Source: Roseovarius mucosus (GTDB lineage: Bacteria; Pseudomonadota; Alphaproteobacteria; Rhodobacterales; Rhodobacteraceae). From it: DNA of 64,000 nt. The position numbers were made by a program, and so were the translations under genes. Shown here in pieces: positions 27,719 through 36,056 of this stretch (positions are counted from its first letter, which is position 1; every line of letters begins with the position of its first letter). The stretch lies in contig NZ_CP020474.1 in the NCBI RefSeq assembly GCF_002080415.1, positions 558,001 through 622,000 on the forward strand, given 5' to 3'. A model generated the notes under the pieces. That model saw only the letters and a program-made list of their open reading frames with translations, was not told where the DNA came from and ran no database searches.

Positions 27719-28711
27719 TCAGCCACGCCCGCCCCGGCGCGGCTGGGGCCGGGTGGGAATTTCCTTGAGCAAGCCGCCAACGCCCATCGCCGCAATCTCT
27801 GCCGCCCCGCAGGGCAGACCGCAGGCCACCCGCGCCAAAACCCAATCAGCGCCGTGCAGCACCGGGCTGCGCGCCGATCCGGGCAGGCCAATAACAGGCC
27901 GCGCCCCCAAGCGCCCCAGAAAAAGCAGATTGCCGGGGTCCACCGGCATGCCGAACCGCTCCACCTCTCCGCCTGCCGCGCGCAGCGCCTGCGGGGCGGT
28001 GTCAAACGGGTCCGACGTGGCCGAAGCGGTCAGAATCAGCACGATCTCGCCCTTGGCGCGGGTGATCGCCGCCGCCAGCGCCGCCTCGTCATGCGGGCAG
28101 ATCAGCGTGTCCACCATCTCCATGCCCAGCCCGGTGACACGCGCCGCAATCGCATCGCGCCCCTTGTCCCCCGGCCCGCCGGGGACATCTGTAATGATCA
28201 GGCTTGCCGTGCGATACTGTGCCACCGCCAGCCGCACCGCGCCCCGCGCCGCCTCGGCCGCGCGTTCCAGCGCCGCCCTTGGCACGCCGTAGGCGATGAT
28301 CTTGACCGTCGCGATCATACCGCCTTCGTGGATCTGATGATGCGGCACCACGGTGGCCACGGTGATCATCGGATCAACCGCATTGGCGGCATGGATCGCC
28401 GCCACATCAAGACAGACCACACCGGGCCGCGCCGCAATCAGATTGACCCGGCCTGTAAAGGGCGCGCTGCATGTCATCGCCTCGGCCCCCTCGGCCAAGG
28501 CCGCCGCCAATGCCGCCGCCGCGTCATTTTCATGCATGTCCTCGGGATCCAGCATCGCTACTGTGACCGCCCGATACCCCGCCGCGCGCAACGCCGCGAT
28601 CTGATCGGCGTCAAGCACAGCCCCTTTGCGCAACCGCCCCGTCCCCACCTGTTCGGAATGCGCAAGAATCGCCCCCTCGGCCCGGTCCAGCGGCACGGGG
28701 CCAAATTTCAT
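27719..28711 (-). CDS. Molybdopterin-binding protein (MoeA/MogA-like)
   Basis: A 330-residue protein with a MoeA-like N-terminal part (MKFGPVPLDRAEGAILAHS) and a MogA/MoeA molybdopterin-binding domain near residues 160-280 (TASLIITDVPGGPGDKGRDAI, LILTASATSDPFDTAP). In related cox clusters this domain is often fused to a MocA-type nucleotidyltransferase that makes the cytosine dinucleotide cofactor; here that domain is absent. Its start overlaps the xdhC-like stop as ATGA. Likely role: cofactor supply to CoxL. Confidence 0.8.
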   Translation of the reverse strand: MKFGPVPLDRAEGAILAHSEQVGTGRLRKGAVLDADQIAALRAAGYRAVTVAMLDPEDMHENDAAAALAAALAEGAEAMTCSAPFTGRVNLIAARPGVVCLDVAAIHAANAVDPMITVATVVPHHQIHEGGMIATVKIIAYGVPRAALERAAEAARGAVRLAVAQYRTASLIITDVPGGPGDKGRDAIAARVTGLGMEMVDTLICPHDEAALAAAITRAKGEIVLILTASATSDPFDTAPQALRAAGGEVERFGMPVDPGNLLFLGRLGARPVIGLPGSARSPVLHGADWVLARVACGLPCGAAEIAAMGVGGLLKEIPTRPQPRRGGRG

Positions 28712-29679
28712 GCGCCTTTCCTCAGCACGCGCGTCATTTCGGCAAGGATGCTCACCGCGATTTCCGATGGGCCCGCCGCCCCGATATCCAGACCGATGGG
28801 GCCATGAATGCGCGCAATCTCTGCCTCTGAAAATCCCGCCTCCTGCAACCGCGCCACCCGCTTGGCATGGGTGCGGGTCGATCCCAGCGCGCCGATGTAA
28901 AACACCTCCGAACGCAGCGCCTCGATCAGCGCCGGATCATCCAGCTTGGGATCATGCGTCAACAGCACCAGCGCGCTGCGCGCATCCAGACCAAAGGCGC
29001 GCACCCCCTCGTCGGGCCAGTCCTGCACCACCGTCTCGCCCGGAAACCGCGTCTCCGACCCAAAACTCTCGCGCGGATCAATCAGCAGCGGATCATAGCC
29101 CGCAATCCGCGCCATCGGCACTAGCGCTTGAGCAATATGCACCGCCCCGACGATGATCAGGCGCAGGGGCGGGTTGTGAATGGCCACAAAGGTTGCGCCA
29201 TCCTCCTCAAAGCCAGAGCGGTCCATGCGAAACCGCGCATCATGCCCCTCGCGCTCCAGCCGCCGCCCATCCGGCCCGGTAACATAGGCCACCGGCACGC
29301 GGGCATCCCGCGCCAGAACCAGATCGCTCAGCAGCGCCTCGGGCATCACCGATCCGATGGGCTCCACCAACACCCGAATGGTGCCGCCACAGGCCAGCCC
29401 CACGGCAAAGGCATCGCCATCCGATACGCCATAGTCCAAGAGCACCGGCTTGCCCGTCTCGATGGCCTCCACCGCCTCGACCACAACCGCCCCCTCGACA
29501 CAGCCCCCCGAAACCGACCCGGCAATCTCGCCCGCGCCAGAAATCGCCAATTGGCTGCCCACCCGGCGCGGCGCGCTGCCCCAGGTCTCGACCACCGTGG
29601 CCAAGGCCGCCCCCTTGCCCGCCCGATGCCATGCAAGGGCTGTCTCCGGGATATCGTCAAAACGGTCCATCTTGCTCAT
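28708..29679 (-). CDS. coxF: XdhC/CoxF family cofactor insertion protein
   Basis: Maturation factor of 323 residues for molybdenum hydroxylases. The N-terminal XdhC motif includes ALATVVETWGSAPRRVGSQLAI and SGGCVEGAVV; the C-terminal Rossmann-like domain has LIIVGAVHIAQALVPMARIAGYD. XdhC proteins bind molybdenum cofactor, help its sulfuration and insert it into the large subunit. It overlaps both neighbours by four bases, so coxE, coxF and the moeA-like gene are translationally chained. Confidence 0.9.
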   Translation of the reverse strand: MSKMDRFDDIPETALAWHRAGKGAALATVVETWGSAPRRVGSQLAISGAGEIAGSVSGGCVEGAVVVEAVEAIETGKPVLLDYGVSDGDAFAVGLACGGTIRVLVEPIGSVMPEALLSDLVLARDARVPVAYVTGPDGRRLEREGHDARFRMDRSGFEEDGATFVAIHNPPLRLIIVGAVHIAQALVPMARIAGYDPLLIDPRESFGSETRFPGETVVQDWPDEGVRAFGLDARSALVLLTHDPKLDDPALIEALRSEVFYIGALGSTRTHAKRVARLQEAGFSEAEIARIHGPIGLDIGAAGPSEIAVSILAEMTRVLRKGA

Positions 29680-30938
29680 CTCCCTTGCATCGCCGCCATC
29701 AGCCGTGCCTTTTCCCCACTGTCGTCGCGGCGCGAAATGGCCTCGGCCAGCTCCTCCAACGTGGCGATGGAATGCCCCGCGCGGAACGCATCGACATGCG
29801 GCAACATCGCCTTGATCCCTTGCGCCTTGGGCGCGAACCCCTCCCAGCGCAACAGCGGATTGAGCCAGATAAGCCGCCGCGCCGAGAGATGCAGCCGCTC
29901 CATCTCGTGGCTCAGCGCCTCGGGCGCGTCACGGTCCAACCCATCGGTGATCAACAGCACCACCGCGCCTTGCCCCATCACCCGCCGCGACCAATCGCGA
30001 TTGAACGCATGCAGACAGGCCCCAATCCGGGTGCCGCCCTCCCAATCCTGCGCCTGTTTTCCAGCGGCAGCAAGGGCCGCATCCACATCCCGCGTTGCCA
30101 GTTGCCGGGTGATATTGGTCAACCGCGTGCCAAAGGTAAAGGCATGCACCCGCGCCCAGCCCGCCCCCTTGGTATTGGCGACAGCATGAAGAAAATGCAA
30201 AACCATCCGGCTGTATTGGCTCATGGAACCTGAAATATCGCAAAGCACCACAAGATTTGGCCAGCGCTCGCGCGGCTTTTGCCAATGCAAGCGGCGCAAT
30301 TCTCCGCCATGGCGCAGCCCCGCACGCAGCGTGCGCCGCGCATCCAGCCGCGCGCCGCTCTGCGCCGCCATGCCCCGCCGCGAGGCAAAGGGCTTCACCG
30401 GCAGCGTAAGCCGCGCCAACATGCGCTTGGCCTGCGCCATTTCCGCAGTGCTCATCTGTTCGAAATCAAGCCGTCGCAACCGTTCCTCGCCCGACATCGT
30501 GGCCGTGGCGTCGATCTCGATCTTGACCTCATCGTCGTCGCGCTCGTCGATTTGGGGGGCATCCCGCATCACCCCATCCAACAGCGCCTCTGCCGCGCGC
30601 TTTTCGGCCGCCTGCGCGCTACGGTCCTCCTGCACGCCGCGAATGGCGGGCAGCATCATCGCCATCATATGTTCCACATAGCGCGGATCACGCCAGTAGA
30701 GACGAAAAATCTGCGCAAAAACAAGCAGATGCTCGGGTCGCGTCACCAGACAGGCGCGCAGCGTGAAAAAGAAATCAATCCGGCTGGAAAACCCCGCCAC
30801 AGCCACCGCCCGGATTGCGTCAATCACCCGCCCGGGGCCAACCGGCACCCCCGCCGCCCGCAAGGCCCGCGCGAAATGCGTGATGTTATGCGTGAGTTTC
30901 GGGTCGTCCGGCAGGTCAAGCGGCGCATAGTCGGTCAT
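29676..30938 (-). CDS. coxE: CoxE-type VWA domain protein
   Basis: A 420-residue protein with a C-terminal von Willebrand A domain whose MIDAS motif is VVLCDISGSMSQYSRM, plus TRIGACLHAFNRDW. CoxE works with the MoxR ATPase CoxD to assemble the active site of CO dehydrogenase. The ATG at 30936-30938 (MTDYAPLDLPDDPKL) is taken as the start, since the longer frame would run through the REP-like palindrome upstream. It overlaps coxF by four bases. Confidence 0.9.
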   Translation of the reverse strand: MTDYAPLDLPDDPKLTHNITHFARALRAAGVPVGPGRVIDAIRAVAVAGFSSRIDFFFTLRACLVTRPEHLLVFAQIFRLYWRDPRYVEHMMAMMLPAIRGVQEDRSAQAAEKRAAEALLDGVMRDAPQIDERDDDEVKIEIDATATMSGEERLRRLDFEQMSTAEMAQAKRMLARLTLPVKPFASRRGMAAQSGARLDARRTLRAGLRHGGELRRLHWQKPRERWPNLVVLCDISGSMSQYSRMVLHFLHAVANTKGAGWARVHAFTFGTRLTNITRQLATRDVDAALAAAGKQAQDWEGGTRIGACLHAFNRDWSRRVMGQGAVVLLITDGLDRDAPEALSHEMERLHLSARRLIWLNPLLRWEGFAPKAQGIKAMLPHVDAFRAGHSIATLEELAEAISRRDDSGEKARLMAAMQGR

Positions 30939-30946
30939 GGCGCGAC

Positions 30947-30980
30947 GTGGGGGCGCTGCCCCCACACCCCCGAGGTATTT
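30947..30980 (-). repeat. REP-like palindrome, copy B
   Basis: In the 58-base gap between coxD and coxE. GTGGGGGC pairs with GCCCCCAC around GCT, next to ACCCCCGAGGTATT. Read on the minus strand it matches copy A (27066-27107) apart from the missing first hairpin. Confidence 0.7.
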
Positions 30981-30996
30981 TGAGCCAGCTGAAACA

Positions 30997-31905
30997 TTAC
31001 GCTGGCTCCAACCCCGCCCGCACTTCATCCAGCAGGCGCTTGGCCTCGGAGCCCTGCAATTTTGCGATATCGTCCTGATATTTCAAAATCGCGCCCAGCG
31101 TATCGGCGATCACCTCGGGGCTCAGACTGATCACATCCAGCGCCAGCAGGCATTTGGCCCAGTCAATCGTTTCCGCCACACCCGGCTTCTTGAACAGGTC
31201 CTCGGTGCGCAACCGCTGCACAAAGGCCACGATCTCGCGGCTCAAAACCTCTGCGGCCTCAGGCGCGCGGGCCTGCAAAATCTCGATCTCGCGATCAAAG
31301 GTCGGATAGTCGACCCAGTGGTACAGACAGCGCCGCTTGAGCGCATCATGCACCTCGCGGGTCCGGTTGGACGTCAGGATAACAATCGGCGGCTCGGGCG
31401 CATGGATCGTGCCAAGCTCTGGAATCGTCACCTGAAAATCACTGAGCGCTTCCAGCAAAAATGCCTCGAACGGCTCATCTGTGCGGTCGATTTCATCAAT
31501 CAGCAACACCGGCGCGCCACCCGGTTGTGGGCGCATCGCCTGCAAGAGCGGACGCTCGATTAGGAACTCTTGCGTGAAAAGCTCGTCCTTGAGATGACTG
31601 CGGTCCACGCCCCCCGATGCCTCGGCGGCGCGGATGGCGATCATCTGCCCGGTGAAATTCCACTCATAAACCGCGCTTGCCGCGTCCAACCCCTCGTAGC
31701 ATTGCAACCGGATCAATCGCCGCCCCAACGCCCGTGCCAGCGCCTTGGCGATCTCGGTCTTGCCGGTGCCGGCCTCCCCTTCCAGAAAGAGCGGGCGACC
31801 GAGCGTCAGCGCCAGATAGGTCACCGTGCCCAAGGCCCGGCCACAGACATAATCCTGCCCGGCCAAAAGACTTTGCACCGCGTCAATGGATGTGGGTTTT
31901 TGCAC
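30997..31905 (-). CDS. coxD: CoxD-type MoxR AAA+ ATPase
   Basis: AAA+ chaperone of 302 residues with Walker A GEAGTGKT at residues 43-50, Walker B VLLIDEIDR near 115-123 and the sensor segment VILTSNRTREVHDALKRRC. Partner of the VWA protein CoxE in building the CoxL active site. The start is a GTG at 31903-31905, chosen because GGGAGG lies seven bases upstream. First gene of the minus-strand cox run; about 200 bases separate it from the divergent gene at 32108. Confidence 0.9.
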   Translation of the reverse strand: MQKPTSIDAVQSLLAGQDYVCGRALGTVTYLALTLGRPLFLEGEAGTGKTEIAKALARALGRRLIRLQCYEGLDAASAVYEWNFTGQMIAIRAAEASGGVDRSHLKDELFTQEFLIERPLLQAMRPQPGGAPVLLIDEIDRTDEPFEAFLLEALSDFQVTIPELGTIHAPEPPIVILTSNRTREVHDALKRRCLYHWVDYPTFDREIEILQARAPEAAEVLSREIVAFVQRLRTEDLFKKPGVAETIDWAKCLLALDVISLSPEVIADTLGAILKYQDDIAKLQGSEAKRLLDEVRAGLEPA

Positions 31906-32107
31906 GTTGTCGCCTCCCGTCGCCCTCGCTTGCACCAGAACTGCATCGCAACCCCCGGCGGGTCAAGGGCGGCTATGGTAGGGCCTGGATGACCCGCCCC
32001 CGGAATACCCACGGTTTCTCCAAAGTTTTGCCTGATTTCACCGGCATGATCCGTCTCAACAGGCCCGCATTCGAACGGTGCCGCTACGACCGAGGACAAG
32101 AGCGACC

Positions 32108-33058
32108 ATGCAGGACAATGCCGACATCTTTGACGCCGACCTCTCCGGTCTGGATTGGGCCGCCTGGTGCGAGCGCGCCAACGAGCTTGCGGGTGAGGAT
32201 GGCTATGCCGAACGTCTGGGCGATAAACACGCCGCCGTGCTGATCGAACGCAAGCCCACGCTGCTTGTGTCTTTCGAGGCGTTTCATCGCCTGCCCACGC
32301 TCTCTCCGCAGGCGCAGCCGCTGGGCTGGGCCCTGACCAAGGCGTTGGGCTGGTCGCATCTCTGCCTCATCAGCGAGCGCGACACATGGTTTCGCGACAA
32401 GCGGGTCTATGGCTATTTCGACCGGCTGATCGACGATGGCTTCTTTGACGATTTCGAACAGGTAATCTTTTACGGTGCAGGCCCCTGCGGCTATGCGGCG
32501 GCGGCCTTTTCGGTCGCGGCCCCCGGCGCCAAGGTCGTCATGCTCAGCCCCCAAGCCACGCTCGATCCGCGCGTCGCCGAATGGGACGACCGATTCCTGC
32601 GCATGCGGCGGGTCTCGTTCTGCGACCGCTACGGCTATGCTCCTGACATGCTGGATGCCGCGGCCTCTGCCGTGTTGATCTACGATCCCGAGGTCGAGCT
32701 GGACGCCATGCATGCCGCCCTCTTCACCCGCTCCAATGTGATGAAATTCCGCACCCGCTATCTGGGGTATCAGATCGAACCGGCGCTGCTGCGCATGGGC
32801 GTGCTGTTCCGCCTGCTGGCCCAAGTCAGCGCCAACCGCCTGACGCGGCTCAGCCTTGCACAGCTCTACCGCAAACGGCGCGAGGATACGCCCTATCTCG
32901 CCAATGTGCTGCAACGGCTCATGGCGGACGAGCGCGATGCCCTGACCGTCCTGCATTGCCGCAACGCCATTGGCCGCGGCGTCGGCGGCCCGCGCTTCCG
33001 GCGCGCGCTCAAGCATGTGCAGACCAAAGGCCAGCAACCAGACCAATCAGACGACTAA
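32108..33058 (+). CDS. Conserved alphaproteobacterial protein, unknown function
   Basis: A 316-residue soluble protein starting MQDNADIFDADLSGLDWAAW. Homologues in Rhodobacteraceae are often labelled phosphoadenosine phosphosulfate reductase, but none of that family's motifs (the PP-loop or the C-terminal ECGLH) can be seen. The clearest feature is FEQVIFYGAGPCGYAAAAFSVAAPGAKVV near residue 122, which resembles the strand-turn-helix of an alpha/beta-hydrolase-like fold with Cys in the nucleophile position. It is divergent from coxD and 54 bases before pyrC. Function not assigned. Confidence 0.85.
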   Translation: MQDNADIFDADLSGLDWAAWCERANELAGEDGYAERLGDKHAAVLIERKPTLLVSFEAFHRLPTLSPQAQPLGWALTKALGWSHLCLISERDTWFRDKRVYGYFDRLIDDGFFDDFEQVIFYGAGPCGYAAAAFSVAAPGAKVVMLSPQATLDPRVAEWDDRFLRMRRVSFCDRYGYAPDMLDAAASAVLIYDPEVELDAMHAALFTRSNVMKFRTRYLGYQIEPALLRMGVLFRLLAQVSANRLTRLSLAQLYRKRREDTPYLANVLQRLMADERDALTVLHCRNAIGRGVGGPRFRRALKHVQTKGQQPDQSDD

Positions 33059-33112
33059 CACCCTCTGATCCGCCTCTGGTCTTGGCCGGCGCGATTGTGT
33101 ATGCGCAAGCGC

Positions 33113-34150
33113 ATGAGCCAGATCCTGACCCTCCGCCGCCCCGACGATTGGCACCTGCATCTGCGCGATGGCGCGATGCTGCGCGCCGTCCTGCCTGAAA
33201 CCACGCGGCATTTTGCGCGCGCCATCGTGATGCCCAATCTGGTGCCGCCAGTGGTCACGGCGCAGGATGCCGCCGCCTACCGCGCGCGGATCATGGCCGC
33301 GATGCCCGAGGGCGCGGAGTTCACCCCGCTGATGACCCTTTACCTCACCGAAAACACCGACCCCGAGGATGTGGCCGCCGCCCATGCCAGCGGGCTTGTG
33401 ACGGCGGTCAAACTTTACCCCGCCGGTGCCACCACCAATTCCGCAAGCGGTGTGCGCGATTTTGACAAAGTGCGCGCCGTGCTCGAGAAAATGGCCGAAA
33501 TCGGCCTGCCGCTCTGCGTGCATGGCGAGGTGACGGACCCCAGCGTTGACATCTTTGACCGCGAGGCGGTCTTTATCGACCGTGTGCTCGATCCCGTGCG
33601 CCGCGCCACCCCCGGTTTGCGCGTGGTGATGGAACATATCACCACCGCCAATGGCGTGGACTACGTGCGCGCCCATGACCGCGATCTTGGGGCCACGATC
33701 ACCACCCATCACCTTGTGATCAACCGCAACCATATCCTCGTGGGCGGGATCAAGCCGCATTACTACTGCCTGCCCGTGGCCAAGCGCGAAGAGCACCGCC
33801 TTGCCCTGCGCGCCGCCGCGACCTCTGGCGATGCGCGCTTTTTCCTGGGCACCGACAGCGCGCCGCATATCGACCCGCTCAAGGAAAGCGCCTGTGGCTG
33901 CGCGGGCTGTTTCACCGCCACCAACACGATGTCCATCCTTGCGCATGTGTTCGAAGAAGAGGGCGCGCTTGCGCAGCTTGAGGCCTTTACATCCCTCAAC
34001 GGCCCTGCCTTCTATGGCCTGCCCGCCAATGAGACCACGCTGACCCTGACCAAAGGCGATCCGGTCACATACCCCCAAAAGATCGACACCGCCGACGGGC
34101 CCGTCACCGTCTTTGACCCCGGATTCCCGCTCGACTGGCACGCCACTTAA
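33113..34150 (+). CDS. pyrC: Dihydroorotase
   Basis: Zinc amidohydrolase of pyrimidine synthesis, 345 residues, of the class II (E. coli PyrC) type. Metal ligands are in [10 protein letters not shown] at the N-terminus, the carboxylated lysine in [15 protein letters not shown], histidines in LCVHGEV and MEHITT, and the aspartate in LGTDSAPH. The start ([13 protein letters not shown]) is the ATG at 33113; an ATG 12 bases earlier in the same frame is also possible, and neither has a strong ribosome binding site. Confidence 0.95.
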   Translation: MSQILTLRRPDDWHLHLRDGAMLRAVLPETTRHFARAIVMPNLVPPVVTAQDAAAYRARIMAAMPEGAEFTPLMTLYLTENTDPEDVAAAHASGLVTAVKLYPAGATTNSASGVRDFDKVRAVLEKMAEIGLPLCVHGEVTDPSVDIFDREAVFIDRVLDPVRRATPGLRVVMEHITTANGVDYVRAHDRDLGATITTHHLVINRNHILVGGIKPHYYCLPVAKREEHRLALRAAATSGDARFFLGTDSAPHIDPLKESACGCAGCFTATNTMSILAHVFEEEGALAQLEAFTSLNGPAFYGLPANETTLTLTKGDPVTYPQKIDTADGPVTVFDPGFPLDWHAT

Positions 34151-34256
34151 GGAGCGAGGGGGCTAAGGCTTGCTGGCGCGGCGCTCCGGGGCCTCGGCAC
34201 CGCCCCCTCCCAAGGCCAGCAACGATTTCTTAACCCTGCCATGGTTCTCTGAAGCC

Positions 34257-34733
34257 ATGTCCAATTACATCCGCCCCCAGATTGCCGGGGCCTGCGTCTT
34301 TTTCACCGTGACGCTCGCCAACCGACACTCACAGCTGCTCACCCGCGAAATCGCAGCTTTGCGCGCGGCGGTCCGGCGCACCAAAGCCGAACGGCCCTTT
34401 GCGATTGACGCTTGGGTTGTGCTGCCCGACCATATGCACTGTGTCTGGACCCTGCCGGACGGTGATAGGGATTTCTCGACCCGCTGGAGCGTGATCAAAG
34501 CCCGGTTCTCGCGCGCCATGCCCCCCACACCGCGCCGCCCCAGCCACGCAGCCCGGCGCGAACATGGCATCTGGCAGCGGCGGTTCTGGGAACATCATCT
34601 CCGCAGCGAAGCGGACAAAACCGCCGCAATCCGCTATTGCTGGATCAACCCGGTCAAACATGGGTTGGCCGACCGCCCCGAGGCTTGGCCCTATTCCTCG
34701 ATCCACCGCGACGGCCCCGCCGATTGGCCCTAG
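34257..34733 (+). CDS. REP-associated tyrosine transposase (RAYT)
   Basis: Y1 HUH transposase of 158 residues. The HUH motif is HMH at residues 59-61 (VLPDHMHCVWTLP), and the catalytic tyrosine is Tyr127 in AIRYCWINPVKHGL. This is the RAYT branch (TnpA-REP), a domesticated relative of IS200/IS605 that cuts REP sequences rather than moving as an insertion sequence. The ATG at 34257 is the family-like start. Directly downstream are three copies of a GTAG-plus-hairpin element, the classical RAYT substrate form. It appears intact and sits alone between pyrC and thyX. Confidence 0.93.
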   Translation: MSNYIRPQIAGACVFFTVTLANRHSQLLTREIAALRAAVRRTKAERPFAIDAWVVLPDHMHCVWTLPDGDRDFSTRWSVIKARFSRAMPPTPRRPSHAARREHGIWQRRFWEHHLRSEADKTAAIRYCWINPVKHGLADRPEAWPYSSIHRDGPADWP

Positions 34734-34762
34734 GATGCGCCGTCATCACCACTGGCACCAAC

Positions 34763-34790
34763 CCCGTAGGATGCGCATTCATTGTGCTCC
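34763..34790 (+). repeat. REP element, diverged copy
   Basis: Starts CCC-GTAG like the two exact copies downstream but differs from them at three positions that weaken its hairpin. A still shorter fragment (TAGGATGCGC) begins at the RAYT stop codon at 34731. Confidence 0.8.
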
Positions 34791-34803
34791 ATCACCACAC
34801 GCT

Positions 34804-34831
34804 CCCGTAGGGTGCGCATTCATTGCGCACC
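34804..34831 (+). repeat. REP element, forward copy
   Basis: CCC, then GTAG, then an 8-base perfect stem GGTGCGCA / TGCGCACC around the loop TTCAT. GTAG next to the foot of the hairpin is the mark recognised by RAYT proteins in enterics. Identical over 28 bases to the inverted copy at 34885. Confidence 0.92.
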
Positions 34832-34884
34832 AATGGCACCGCCGCAAACCCCCGACCCCGCGCATGTGGTCCCTCTGGCGGAAC

Positions 34885-34912
34885 GGTGCGCAATGAATGC
34901 GCACCCTACGGG
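34885..34912 (-). repeat. REP element, inverted copy
   Basis: Exact 28-base reverse complement of the copy at 34804-34831, with 53 bases between them. Head-to-head pairs like this are called BIMEs. It lies 22 bases beyond the end of the convergent thyX gene. Confidence 0.92.
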
Positions 34913-34934
34913 GTCCGATGCCCATTTTGCTCCG

Positions 34935-35849
34935 CTACGCCGGACCGTTCATAACCCCCTCAAACTCCCGCCATTCCCCCTTGCTCATGCCCGAGGTCTC
35001 TTGCGTCACGACCTCGCCTTTCAGCATCCGCCGCACGCACTCCAGCGCGGGGGCAGACAAATTCGCCCCGCCCATGCGGTAATCCTCGAACGCCTTATAG
35101 GCATAGGGCACCCAATCGGCCACAAGGCGGCAAATCTCCTCGGCATAGACCCGGATTTCATATTGCGCATGGGCATCCGCGCGCAGGCGCAGGAAATGCA
35201 AAAGGTTGTGCAGATCCACCTTCCAATACCATTGCGTATAGATATTGGCGGGCAGGTTCATCCGCGCCAATTCCCGCGCCAGCCCCTGCTGGCCCTCTTG
35301 CGAAATCATGCCCTCGTAATGGTCATAGCAGCGCATCGCATCCTCGGTCAGGATGCGCAACACGCGCTGCGCCTCCTCGCCCTCAAGCGCGGCCCCCCGC
35401 CCCTGATTGTTGGTGGTCGATTGCGCCGCCAGCATATCGGGCGCGGGAATGTAGAACTCACGATCCAATATCGAATAGCGCGCGGAATATTCATTCACAT
35501 TGGCGGTGCGATGCCGGATCCACTGCCGCGCCACGAATACCGGCAGTTTCACATGCAGCTTCAATTCGCACATCTCGAACGGCGTCGAATGCCAGTGCCG
35601 CATGAGATAGCGAATAAGCCCCTCATCATTCTGCACATGTTTGGTGCCCGCGCCATAACTCACGCGCGCCGCCTGCACGATGGCGGCATCATCACCCATA
35701 TAGTCGATCACCCGGACAAAGCCGTGATCAAGCACCGGATAGGCGGTGTAGAGATGCTGTTCCATCCCCGCCGCCGTGGCGCGCAGGGTGCTATGGCTCT
35801 GAGCGCGCTGCGCGTCGATTTCGGCCTTTTGGTCAGGAGAGAGGGGCAT
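34935..35849 (-). CDS. thyX: FAD-dependent thymidylate synthase
   Basis: Flavin-dependent dTMP synthesis from dUMP. The ThyX signature RHRX7S is seen as [11 protein letters not shown] at residues 112-122. The length of 304 is typical for the alphaproteobacterial enzyme. The ATG at 35847-35849 ([16 protein letters not shown]) has AAAGGCC upstream; longer in-frame starts add a non-homologous tail. The gene stands alone, convergent with the RAYT/REP module and divergent from the lipoprotein gene. Confidence 0.96.
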   Translation of the reverse strand: MPLSPDQKAEIDAQRAQSHSTLRATAAGMEQHLYTAYPVLDHGFVRVIDYMGDDAAIVQAARVSYGAGTKHVQNDEGLIRYLMRHWHSTPFEMCELKLHVKLPVFVARQWIRHRTANVNEYSARYSILDREFYIPAPDMLAAQSTTNNQGRGAALEGEEAQRVLRILTEDAMRCYDHYEGMISQEGQQGLARELARMNLPANIYTQWYWKVDLHNLLHFLRLRADAHAQYEIRVYAEEICRLVADWVPYAYKAFEDYRMGGANLSAPALECVRRMLKGEVVTQETSGMSKGEWREFEGVMNGPA

Positions 35850-36056
35850 GGCGAGGCCTTTCATCACAAGAACGAGTCGGAGATCACTATATCTTGGGGA
35901 TACCCCCCACGCAAAGCCCATATCGGGTGTTTGCCCATGCGCCACAGCACAGCAGTTTTTGCAATCCGCAGATGTATCGGGAATTGACTTTTAAATGCAA
36001 TGGCCTGAGGCTGACCGCAAAACAAACAATAAACATATATTGAGGGCAGTCTCATC

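Noticed and set aside
32108..33058. Phosphoadenosine phosphosulfate reductase
   Set aside because: No PP-loop and no ECGLH motif; the label appears to be inherited annotation.
34257..34733. Ordinary IS200/IS605 insertion sequence
   Set aside because: No left and right IS ends and no tnpB; the nearby GTAG hairpins and protein type point to a RAYT.
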